A stretch of DNA of 20,660 nt from Glacieibacterium sp964246975 (GTDB lineage: Bacteria > Pseudomonadota > Alphaproteobacteria > Sphingomonadales > Sphingomonadaceae): positions 1-20,660 of the forward strand of contig CAXTSL010000056.1 in assembly GCA_964246975.1 (NCBI GenBank), given 5' to 3'. The notes beneath the pieces are model-generated. The model did not search any database. It was not told where the DNA came from and worked only from the letters and a program-made list of their open reading frames with translations. Of this stretch, positions 1 through 7,302 are shown piece after piece. Both the position numbers and the translations under genes were made by a program. How positions within the stretch are numbered: the first letter of the stretch is position 1; the number at the start of each line of letters is the position of its first letter.

Positions 1-351
1 GCTCTCCTGGCCCCCGGCGACGACGATCTCGCTGTCGCCGTTCAGGATCGCCTGGGCTGCGAGCGCCACCGCACGAAGCCCCGAGCCGCAGACCTGGTTG
101 ATGCCCCAGGCCGAGGCCTCGATCGGCACGCCGGCCGCGATCGAGGCCTGACGGGCCGGGTTCTGGCCCTGCGCCGCCGTCAGCACCTGGCCGAGGATGA
201 CCTCGCTGACCTCGTCCGCGCCGATGCCGGACTGGGCGAGCGCGGCCTCGATCGCGACCCGGCCGAGCTCGTGCGCGGGAACGGTCGCGAACGCGCCCAT
301 GAAGCTGCCGACGGGGGTGCGCTTGGCGGCGGTGATGACGACTCCGGTCAT
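1..351 (-). CDS. phaA: Acetyl-CoA acetyltransferase (thiolase), N-terminal part
   Basis: The first 117 codons of a thiolase are present and the C-terminus lies beyond the window edge. The protein begins MTGVVITAAKRTPVGSF, the usual start of biosynthetic acetyl-CoA acetyltransferases. The acyl-accepting cysteine is C88 in NQVCGSGLR, matching the position of C89 in the Zoogloea enzyme. Family role: Claisen condensation of two acetyl-CoA to acetoacetyl-CoA in the cytosol, the first step of polyhydroxybutyrate synthesis, or the reverse reaction. A GGGAG ribosome site lies 6 nt before the ATG. The gene follows the PHA-synthase-like gene on the same strand after 33 nt, so the two are probably co-transcribed. 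The symbol phaA is inferred from this context; a general atoB-type role cannot be excluded because the rest of the gene is missing. Confidence 0.9.
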   Translation of the reverse strand, partial: MTGVVITAAKRTPVGSFMGAFATVPAHELGRVAIEAALAQSGIGADEVSEVILGQVLTAAQGQNPARQASIAAGVPIEASAWGINQVCGSGLRAVALAAQAILNGDSEIVVAGGQES

Positions 352-384
352 GTCTTGCTCCCTCAAGGTTGGTTGGAGCCGTTC

Positions 385-1464
385 CTACGCGCCTCGCAGG
401 AATCGCGCCAGCGGCTCCCACAGCAGCGTCGGCGCGCGGCTGCCGACGATCATGCCGACATGGCCCGCATCGAGGACGAGGCGCTGCCCGGGCCCGAGCG
501 CGGTGGCGGCGGGAACGATGCGGTCGAGCGTCGCGACGATGTCGAGAATGGGGATGCCCAACGCCGCAGGCCGGACGGCCGCGCCGCCGATCCGCCATGC
601 GCCGGTCCCGCTGAGGTTCGCCGCGAACAGACCGTCGAACAGGTCGCGCGCGACGCGCAGGGGCAGGGCGGGACCGTCGCTCGCCCAATCCTCCAGCGCG
701 ACGAAAGCGCGCGCGCGGTCGCTGGCAGGATCGGTCGCCGCGAACGCTCCAAACTTCGCCACGACGCCGTCGCGGTCGAGCGCCCAGAACATCGGCTGGA
801 GCAAGTCCATCGGCAGGCAGCCCAGCGTCTCGGCAAGCGCGCGCGTCGCCGCCGCGAGTTGCGCGACCCCGGCGCGCTGCGCTGCGTCATAGCCGTCGAA
901 GCGCCACGGCGTCGCCAACAACGCCAGCCGCGTTACCGGCACGTGCGCTGCGGCGGCGAGCGCCAGCGTGCCGCCGAGGCAATAGCCCGCCAGCGCCACC
1001 GGCTCGCCCAGCGTCGCCAGCAGCGGCACGAGGCGCTCGCCGATCGTCTCGTCGAGATCGAGGCCGCGCTCCGCCACCAGCGCCCCCCAGTCGACGAGCA
1101 GAGGTCGCACGCCCCGACCGCTCAGCCAGCGCAGTAGCGAGTTGCCGACGGCGAGGTCGAGAACGGTCGGCGGGTTGAGCAGCGACGGCACGAACACCGC
1201 CGTCGGCCCGGTGCCGCCGTAGTCGCGCAGGCATACCCCGCCAACCCGCGCGATCTCGGGCATTGCCGTCAGCGTGCGATGGTACGGGTGCGCCTGATAG
1301 GCCCGCACCCCCGCCAACGCCGCCGCCAGTCGCGCACGGTCGCCGCCGCAAACCTCGGCGAGCAGCGCCAGCAGCGCGGGCAGGGGGTGTGGCCCGCGCC
1401 CGCGTTGCGGTGCAGCATCACGCTGTGCTATTGCGGCATCAGCCTGTTGATCGGACCCCGCCAT
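385..1464 (-). CDS. PHA-synthase-like alpha/beta hydrolase
   Basis: This 359-residue protein is related to polyhydroxyalkanoate synthases. The nucleophile elbow is GYCLGG with C162, the Gly-x-Cys-x-Gly form typical of PhaC rather than the serine of lipases. The other likely triad members are D314 (TLDRIVP) and H335 (DAGHVGMIVG). Other PhaC-like stretches are VPSLLNPPTVLDL (about 92-104) and LLVDWG (about 122-127). The protein is close in length to class III PhaC and much shorter than class I enzymes. The chosen ATG overlaps the phaR ATG by two bases in CCATGG. An in-frame ATG at 1524 would extend the protein by 20 residues antisense to conserved phaR codons and is less likely. A strong AGGAGG lies 16 nt before the chosen ATG, further than ideal, so the start is not settled. 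The gene lies upstream of the thiolase on the same strand. Whether it polymerises hydroxyacyl-CoA or is only a relative cannot be decided here. Confidence 0.82.
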   Translation of the reverse strand: MAGSDQQADAAIAQRDAAPQRGRGPHPLPALLALLAEVCGGDRARLAAALAGVRAYQAHPYHRTLTAMPEIARVGGVCLRDYGGTGPTAVFVPSLLNPPTVLDLAVGNSLLRWLSGRGVRPLLVDWGALVAERGLDLDETIGERLVPLLATLGEPVALAGYCLGGTLALAAAAHVPVTRLALLATPWRFDGYDAAQRAGVAQLAAATRALAETLGCLPMDLLQPMFWALDRDGVVAKFGAFAATDPASDRARAFVALEDWASDGPALPLRVARDLFDGLFAANLSGTGAWRIGGAAVRPAALGIPILDIVATLDRIVPAATALGPGQRLVLDAGHVGMIVGSRAPTLLWEPLARFLRGA

Positions 1465-2020
1465 GGACGCCGCCGCCACTCCTCCTACGCCCGCCGCGCC
1501 CGTCGTCATCAAGAAATACGCCAACCGTCGCCTCTATAACACCGGCAGTTCGAGCTATATCACGCTCGAGCATCTCGCGGCGATGACGCGCTCGGGCCAG
1601 GATTTTCAGGTTTTCGACGCCAAATCGGGCGACGACATCACGCGCACGGTCCTCACCCAGATCGTCATGGAGGAGGAGAACGGCGCGCAGACGATGCTGC
1701 CGATCCCGTTCCTGCGCCAACTGATCGCGATGTACGGCAATTCGATGCAGACGATGGTGCCGCATTATCTCGAAGCGTCGATGGACGCCTTCGCCAAGAA
1801 CCAGGCGCAGTTCCGCGACGCCGCCGCCGCCGTGCTGCCCACCGCGCTCAAGCCCTTCGAAGCCATCGCCAAGCAGAACATGGCGATGTTCCAGGCCGCG
1901 ACGGGCATGCTGACGGGCCGTGCCGGCAAACCCGCCGAGCCCGTTGCGGCGGACGACTTGACGACGCTCAAGACGCAGATGGCAGCGCTGCAGGCCCAAT
2001 TGGACCGGCTAGGGAAGTAG
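1463..2020 (+). CDS. phaR: Polyhydroxyalkanoate synthesis repressor PhaR
   Basis: This 185-residue protein contains the PHB/PHA accumulation regulator N-terminal DNA-binding domain (about residues 15-75), with the hallmark IKKYANRRLYNT. It is followed by the PHB_acc region (about 80-125, LPIPFLRQLIAMYG). The C-terminus ends in a predicted coiled coil (TLKTQMAALQAQLDRLGK). Family role: a cytoplasmic repressor that senses the PHA polymer and controls phasin and PHA synthesis genes. It is divergent from the PHA-synthase-like gene and shares two bases of start codon with it. Its promoter must therefore lie inside the neighbour's coding sequence, or the mRNA is nearly leaderless. No good Shine-Dalgarno is visible; only CGGA lies upstream. 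Identity is secure from the N-terminal motif and the neighbourhood. Confidence 0.95.
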   Translation: MDAAATPPTPAAPVVIKKYANRRLYNTGSSSYITLEHLAAMTRSGQDFQVFDAKSGDDITRTVLTQIVMEEENGAQTMLPIPFLRQLIAMYGNSMQTMVPHYLEASMDAFAKNQAQFRDAAAAVLPTALKPFEAIAKQNMAMFQAATGMLTGRAGKPAEPVAADDLTTLKTQMAALQAQLDRLGK

Positions 2021-2025
2021 GCAGT

Positions 2026-2065
2026 GCGTTGCAACGCGCATCGTTTGGTGCCATAACCCGCACCA
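2026..2065. promoter_or_regulatory. Candidate vapBC operator (two inverted repeats)
   Basis: Two dyads lie in the short gap between phaR and vapB. The first is a perfect 12-bp palindrome, GCGTTGCAACGC, at 2026-2037. The second is an inverted repeat with 6-bp arms, TGGTGC at 2046-2051 and GCACCA at 2060-2065, separated by 8 nt. The second ends directly before the AGGAGG ribosome site of vapB. VapBC complexes generally autoregulate by binding dyads at this position, so an operator is a reasonable inference. No binding can be shown from sequence. Confidence 0.45.
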
Positions 2066-2077
2066 TAGGAGGCCGCT

Positions 2078-2278
2078 ATGCGTACCACTGTAAATCTCGA
2101 CGACGAACTTATGGCGCAGGCGTCGAAATACTCAGGTATTAAAGAGCGATCGGTTCTGCTTCGCAAGGCTTTGGAAGCGTTTGTGCAATTGGAAGCGGGG
2201 CGGCGGCTGGCGGCCTTGGGTGGAACGATGCCCGGTTTTGAACCCGGCCCGCGTAAGCGTTTTGCCCATCCGGAATGA
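2078..2278 (+). CDS. vapB: VapB-type antitoxin
   Basis: This 66-residue protein starts MRTTVNLDDELMAQA, the standard N-terminus of the VapB antitoxin family, whose short beta strand followed by two helices binds DNA as a dimer. The helix GIKERSVLLRKALEAFVQLE follows. The C-terminal tail (about residues 46-66, rich in Pro, Gly, Arg and Lys) should wrap the toxin. A textbook AGGAGG lies 5 nt before the ATG. The stop overlaps the start of vapC in ATGA, implying translational coupling. Family role: neutralises VapC and represses the operon together with it. The pair is lower in GC than its neighbours, consistent with acquisition by transfer. Confidence 0.9.
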   Translation: MRTTVNLDDELMAQASKYSGIKERSVLLRKALEAFVQLEAGRRLAALGGTMPGFEPGPRKRFAHPE

Positions 2279-2640
2279 TAATTGTAGATACGACGATCTG
2301 GGCCGCTTTGTTCGGTCGTGGAGACGCAACGCTGAGCGCACTACTCAACCAGGGCCAAGCACTACTGCATCCTTATGTTCGCGGCGAACTTGCCTTGGGA
2401 AATCTGCCGCGCCGCGCAATCGTTCTGGCAGACCTTGACGCACTGCCCAAGCCGCCAGTCGCCGATGATCGGGAGGTTGCCACCCTGATCGAAAGCGCTG
2501 AACTTTACGGCAGCGGGATCGGCTATGTCGATGCGCACCTGATTGCATCGACAATGCTAACGCCGCGCGGCTGCCTTTGGACATTGGACAAGCGATTGCA
2601 TGCCGTAGCGACCCGGCTCAAGATCGTGGTCTCCGATTAA
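2275..2640 (+). CDS. vapC: VapC-type PIN-domain ribonuclease toxin
   Basis: This 121-residue single-domain protein is a PIN nuclease. The acidic metal-binding residues are all visible: D5 in MIIVDTTIW, E38 in RGELALG, D86 in IGYVDAHLIAS and D105 in LWTLDKRL. The active site therefore looks intact. Family role: Mg-dependent endoribonuclease that cuts tRNA or rRNA when the antitoxin is degraded. The specific target cannot be read from the sequence. It is coupled to vapB by a 4-nt ATGA overlap and followed after 14 nt by the Mrr-N-like gene. Confidence 0.92.
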   Translation: MIIVDTTIWAALFGRGDATLSALLNQGQALLHPYVRGELALGNLPRRAIVLADLDALPKPPVADDREVATLIESAELYGSGIGYVDAHLIASTMLTPRGCLWTLDKRLHAVATRLKIVVSD

Positions 2641-3013
2641 CACAAGGCCATCTCATGGCTGCCACGAAGGCACCGCCGCAGGTAAGTCTTGAAATCGCGG
2701 TGCTGACTTGTCTATCCGACGGTCGACCCCGCTCACTCGCCCAAATTCGGGCGCATCTTGATCGGCACGTCGACCTGACAGCGGCAGAGAGAGAGCTTGT
2801 TCGCCACCCGTTGGGAAAGGAAATCCGGCTCTTCGAGCAAACGGTCGCCAATCTTCTGACGCCCAACCGAGCTGGCAATCTTACCGCTCGCGGCATGGTC
2901 TCGCGCTCGCATCGAGATACTTATCTGATTACGAATACGGGTAGGGCGTCACTGTCGCAGCAGGCCGAGTTAGAGAAATTTCTGGATGATCTTGGATCGG
3001 CTTCAAAGACTGA

Positions 3014-4558
<1,545 letters not shown>

Positions 4559-4607
4559 GGTGCGGCCTGCTGAATCGAGTTCCGGGGGCGGTGCGGAAGG
4601 TCCCTCA

Positions 4608-4663
4608 GGCGCGGCGGCTCGCGGGTGCGAGCGAAGTCACGCGCCTAAGGGCGCGTAAGTCGC
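4608..4663 (-). promoter_or_regulatory. Candidate leuA attenuator-like hairpins
   Basis: Transcribed toward leuA, one stem pairs ACGCGCC with GGCGCGT (plus-strand 4650-4656 and 4639-4645) around a 4-nt loop, extended by an outer GCGA/TCGC stem. The GGCGCG half can alternatively pair with CGCGCC (plus-strand 4608-4613), enclosing a small CTCGC/GCGAG hairpin (4618-4631). Two mutually exclusive stems just after a Leu-rich mini-ORF are the expected layout of a leader-peptide attenuator. There is no U-tract, so this is not a classical intrinsic terminator. Chance pairing in GC-rich DNA is a real alternative. Confidence 0.35.
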
Positions 4664-4689
4664 AGGGTGAGGCGGGCCAAGAACGTCAC
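4645..4689 (-). CDS. Possible leucine-rich leader peptide of leuA
   Basis: A 14-codon frame starting with GTG reads MTFLARLTLRLTRP and stops inside the hairpin upstream of leuA. Four of 14 residues are leucine, encoded by TTG, CTC, CTG and CTT. A start at the internal TTG, with GGTGA placed 5 nt before it, would leave an 11-residue version with three later leucines (one at the start). Leader-peptide attenuation of leu and ilv genes is known in proteobacteria. The position 130 nt upstream of leuA, with the stop codon within a stem, fits. No strong ribosome site precedes the GTG. Confidence 0.35.
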   Translation of the reverse strand: MTFLARLTLRLTRP

Positions 4690-4733
4690 CCGCGCAGGAT
4701 GCCTGCACCCCGCGCACTTGTCCAGCCGCCGCG

Positions 4734-5216
4734 TTATGCGGTGGACAGCGTCACTTCGAGCCGGTTGACGGGCGTGAAGCTGCCTCCTGGCGACATCGCG
4801 CTTGGCCGCGTGTAGCGGATGTCCGCTGCGAGTCTGCGGACGAGGGCGACGCCCAGCCCACCGAGCGGCGCGTCGGCGAGGGTGCGCAGCGGCGGTGGCG
4901 CACCGTGCAATAGCGGGTCGAACGGCGCGCCGTCATCCTCGAAGACCAGTCGCAGCGCCTCCGCCCCAGCGATCACGGCGACCGCGATGCTCTGCCGCGA
5001 CCCGGGCGTGAAGCCGTGGCGGACGATATTCGAGACGATCTCCTCGAAGACGACCTCGAGACGGTTGACGACGCGCGGCGTCAACGCGTGGCGTTCGCCG
5101 AACCGCGCCAGCGCCTGCTGTCCCGCCGCGACCGACGCAAGGCCGTTGCCGAGGCGCAGGTGCAAAGCATCGCCGTCATCGAGCGCGTCGAGCAGGCCGC
5201 CTGCGCCTGCGGACAT
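4734..5216 (-). CDS. RsbW-like anti-sigma factor / serine kinase (HATPase)
   Basis: This 160-residue protein has the GHKL ATPase fold of RsbW/SpoIIAB kinases. The N box is FEEIVSNIVRHG with E59 and N63, the G1 box is EDDGAPFDP with D95, and the G2 box is PLGGLGVALV (118-126). Family role: it binds a partner, usually a sigma factor, and phosphorylates the STAS antagonist, so that the partner is released when the antagonist is dephosphorylated. It is the third gene of a minus-strand operon, 9 nt after the STAS gene, with AGGG about 8 nt before its ATG. No sigma factor is encoded beside it, so its target is unknown. Confidence 0.85.
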   Translation of the reverse strand: MSAGAGGLLDALDDGDALHLRLGNGLASVAAGQQALARFGERHALTPRVVNRLEVVFEEIVSNIVRHGFTPGSRQSIAVAVIAGAEALRLVFEDDGAPFDPLLHGAPPPLRTLADAPLGGLGVALVRRLAADIRYTRPSAMSPGGSFTPVNRLEVTLSTA

Positions 5217-5225
5217 GGTCGCGCC

Positions 5226-5567
5226 CTACGCCGCCCGGGCGCGGGCGAGCGCCTCGGCCCGCGTCGCGACGACGGGGACGATTTCCTCGAGACCCATCGT
5301 CTCGATGATTTCGGTCACTGCCGGAGTCGCGCCGAACAGCACCAGCCGGTGGCCCTTGCGCTCGACCGCGCGTGCGGTCGAGATGAACAGCCGGACGCCG
5401 AGCGACGCGAGAAAACTGACCCGGGCCAGGTCGACAACGGCCGGCTGGCCCGCCCCCGCAGTCATCGCCGCAAACGCCGTCTCGATCGCGCCGACGCCCG
5501 CCGTGTCGAGCCGCCCGTCGAGTTCGACGAGCGTCGTGCCGTCGCTGTCGCTATGCTTGATCTGCAT
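5226..5567 (-). CDS. STAS-domain anti-sigma factor antagonist (RsbV-like)
   Basis: This 113-residue single STAS domain begins with LVELDGRLDTAGV. The phospho-acceptor region is VDLARVSFLASLGVRLF. S55 is the only serine in the FLASLG loop and is the likely site, although the usual DSSG sequence is altered. Family role: unphosphorylated protein captures the RsbW-like kinase. It lies between the phosphatase (gap 29 nt) and the kinase (gap 9 nt), so the three genes form a full partner-switching cycle. GGAG lies 9 nt before the ATG. A closer out-of-frame ATG opens only a 7-codon frame. Confidence 0.88.
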   Translation of the reverse strand: MQIKHSDSDGTTLVELDGRLDTAGVGAIETAFAAMTAGAGQPAVVDLARVSFLASLGVRLFISTARAVERKGHRLVLFGATPAVTEIIETMGLEEIVPVVATRAEALARARAA

Positions 5568-5596
5568 CGGTCATGTCTCCAATCTGGCAGGCTTGC

Positions 5597-6709
5597 TCAT
5601 AAAAATGTCAGCACGGCGAGCGTGAAATCGTCGTCGAGTTCGCGGGTGCGCGACTGGGCGCAGACATGGCGGTAGAGGCGCTGCGAGTCGGCGAGCCCCG
5701 GTTGCGGCGGCGCGACGACGGCAGGCAGGAAGTCCGCCAGTCCCCATTCGATCCCGTCGCGGGTGACGATCTCGAAGACTCCGTCGCTGAAAAGATAGAT
5801 CGACGCCCCCGACGGTACATCGACGCTCGACGCTGCATAGCGTCGCCCGGCGGTCGCCCCGATCAAAGCGTTCTTCGTCCGTAACGGCTCGGCCTGGCGG
5901 TGGGGCAGGGCGAGCAGGAAGGCGGGATGATGCCCGGCGGACGCGTAGTCGAGCCGGCGCGTTGCGGTGTCGAACACGCCGTACCAGATGGTGAAATACA
6001 TGTCGCCGTGCCGCTCCATCTGGAACAGCGTGTTGAGCGCCGCGAGCACCGCGCCGGGGTCGGCCATGTCGGTGCCGGGCAACGCCGACTGGCGCAGCAG
6101 GTTCATCACCGCGACGCCGTGCATCGCCGCGCCTGCGCCGTGTCCCGAGACATCGACGAGGAACATCGCGAACCTGTCGGGCGACAGCCAGCCATAGCCG
6201 AAGACATCGCCGCCCAGCCGCGCCGAAGGGCGATACACCCAGTCGGCACGGATTGGCCCGTCGGTCAGCGGTCCGGGCAGCAGCGCCTCGACATAGGCGA
6301 GCGCGGCAGCCAAGTCGCGGTCGAGCTCGGCCGACTTCTGGAGCTGCTTGCCGGTCAATAGTTCATGCTTGAAATATTCGTCGCCGACCCCGAGGATCGA
6401 CCCGACGGGCAGCGCCGTCGGCCCGACGATGCGCGTGCCATCGACGAATGTGCCATTCGTCGAGGCGAGATCGACGACGATCAGCCGGTCGCCGTGGAGC
6501 GCCAGCTCGCAGTGCGCGCGCGAGACTCCGGCAGCGGTCAGGACGATGTCGGCGGGCGGCAGCCGCCCGAGGCGGACCGTCGTCGCGCCGATGGGATGGC
6601 GACGTCCGATATCCGCGCCGCTGACTTGTTCGAGGCAATGGCGACGTTCGCCGTGCGCTGCCGCCGCGACGGCGGTCAATGAGATGAATTGCGTGCGCTC
6701 CGCCTCCAC
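5597..6709 (-). CDS. FHA domain - PP2C (SpoIIE/RsbU-type) phosphatase
   Basis: This 370-residue cytoplasmic protein contains two domains. The FHA domain (about 40-105) shows R46-L-G-R49, SRAHCEL (63-69) and STNGTFVDG (83-91), the residues that bind phosphothreonine peptides. A helical linker follows (about 118-145). The SpoIIE-type PP2C domain (about 150-370) carries the metal-binding D168 in LGGDVFGYG, D186 in VDVSGHGAG, D309 in LFSDGVFEI and the C-terminal DDDFTLAVL. No membrane segment is visible. Likely role: it dephosphorylates the STAS protein encoded next, with activity gated by the FHA domain recognising a phosphorylated partner. This makes it the input of the operon. A Ser/Thr kinase that would feed the FHA domain is not in the window. 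Confidence 0.92.
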   Translation of the reverse strand: MEAERTQFISLTAVAAAAHGERRHCLEQVSGADIGRRHPIGATTVRLGRLPPADIVLTAAGVSRAHCELALHGDRLIVVDLASTNGTFVDGTRIVGPTALPVGSILGVGDEYFKHELLTGKQLQKSAELDRDLAAALAYVEALLPGPLTDGPIRADWVYRPSARLGGDVFGYGWLSPDRFAMFLVDVSGHGAGAAMHGVAVMNLLRQSALPGTDMADPGAVLAALNTLFQMERHGDMYFTIWYGVFDTATRRLDYASAGHHPAFLLALPHRQAEPLRTKNALIGATAGRRYAASSVDVPSGASIYLFSDGVFEIVTRDGIEWGLADFLPAVVAPPQPGLADSQRLYRHVCAQSRTRELDDDFTLAVLTFL

Positions 6710-6757
6710 GCCAACCCCTTGCCGCGCGTTCGTTTCGCCTCAATACAGCGCCATTCC

Positions 6758-6787
6758 CGGTCGGCAAGCCCGGTGTTGTGCCGACCG
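6758..6787. repeat. Inverted repeat between the divergent FHA-PP2C and DUF2721 genes
   Basis: CGGTCGGCA at 6758-6766 and TGCCGACCG at 6779-6787 form perfect 9-bp arms with a 12-nt spacer. They lie in the 127-nt divergent promoter region. The position suggests an operator serving one or both genes. No clear -35/-10 pair was recognised around it. Confidence 0.45.
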
Positions 6788-6836
6788 ACGGCGTTGTCGC
6801 GGTTGCCCGGTGCGGGCGGATCGGCGATGAAGGGCG

Positions 6837-7295
6837 ATGCCCGCGAACCCCGTCGATGCCATCGCGCACAACATCCAGCTGGCGGTGGCACCGGTGTTCC
6901 TGCTCACCGGCATCGCGTCGATCCTCGGCGTCCTGACCAACCGGCTGGGACGCGTCATTGACCGCGCGCGCAAGCTCGAGGCCGAGCTGTCAGGCTATGA
7001 CCTCGACGCGCGGCGGCGTGCTTCGGCCGAGCTGCAAGTCCTCGGGCGGCGCATGGCGGCGGCGCACTGGGCCATCGGGCTGTGCACGCTGTCGGCGCTG
7101 TTCGTGTGCGTCGTCGTCGCGATCCTGTTCGTCGGCGATACCCTGTCGGCGACGATGGCGGGCGCGGTCGCGCCGTTGTTCATCCTCGTCATGTTGCTGC
7201 TGATCGCGGGCCTGCTGCTGTTCCTGTTCGAAGTCCAGATCGCGACGCGCTCGGTGCGCGTGCGCGGCGAGATGCTCGATATCGGCGAGCCGTGA
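6837..7295 (+). CDS. DUF2721 family membrane protein
   Basis: This 152-residue protein matches the pattern of DUF2721. An N-terminal hydrophobic segment begins around IQLAVAPVFLLTGIASILG (14-32). A basic helix with NRLGRVIDRARKLE (35-48) follows. Two strongly hydrophobic helices lie at about 77-99 and 105-131, and the C-terminal tail is charged. Three membrane-associated segments in the inner membrane are expected. The function of the family is unknown. The gene converges on the ExoY-like cyclase with only 7 nt between stop codons. It is divergent from the partner-switching operon, but no functional link can be shown. The ATG has AGGG very close upstream. Confidence 0.85.
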   Translation: MPANPVDAIAHNIQLAVAPVFLLTGIASILGVLTNRLGRVIDRARKLEAELSGYDLDARRRASAELQVLGRRMAAAHWAIGLCTLSALFVCVVVAILFVGDTLSATMAGAVAPLFILVMLLLIAGLLLFLFEVQIATRSVRVRGEMLDIGEP

Positions 7296-7302
7296 CCGTC
7301 AG

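Noticed and set aside
1465..1524. A 20-residue N-terminal extension of the PHA-synthase-like protein
   Set aside because: It would be antisense to the conserved start of phaR and carries no similarity to the family.
2039..2054. TGGCACCAAACGATGC on the minus strand as a sigma-54 site
   Set aside because: The spacing is one base too long and the -12 box is GATGC rather than TTGC. It would also point away from vapB, into phaR.
7296..7302. A shared terminator between the DUF2721 and cyclase genes
   Set aside because: Only 7 nt separate the stops, and no stable stem with a T-tract was found around them.
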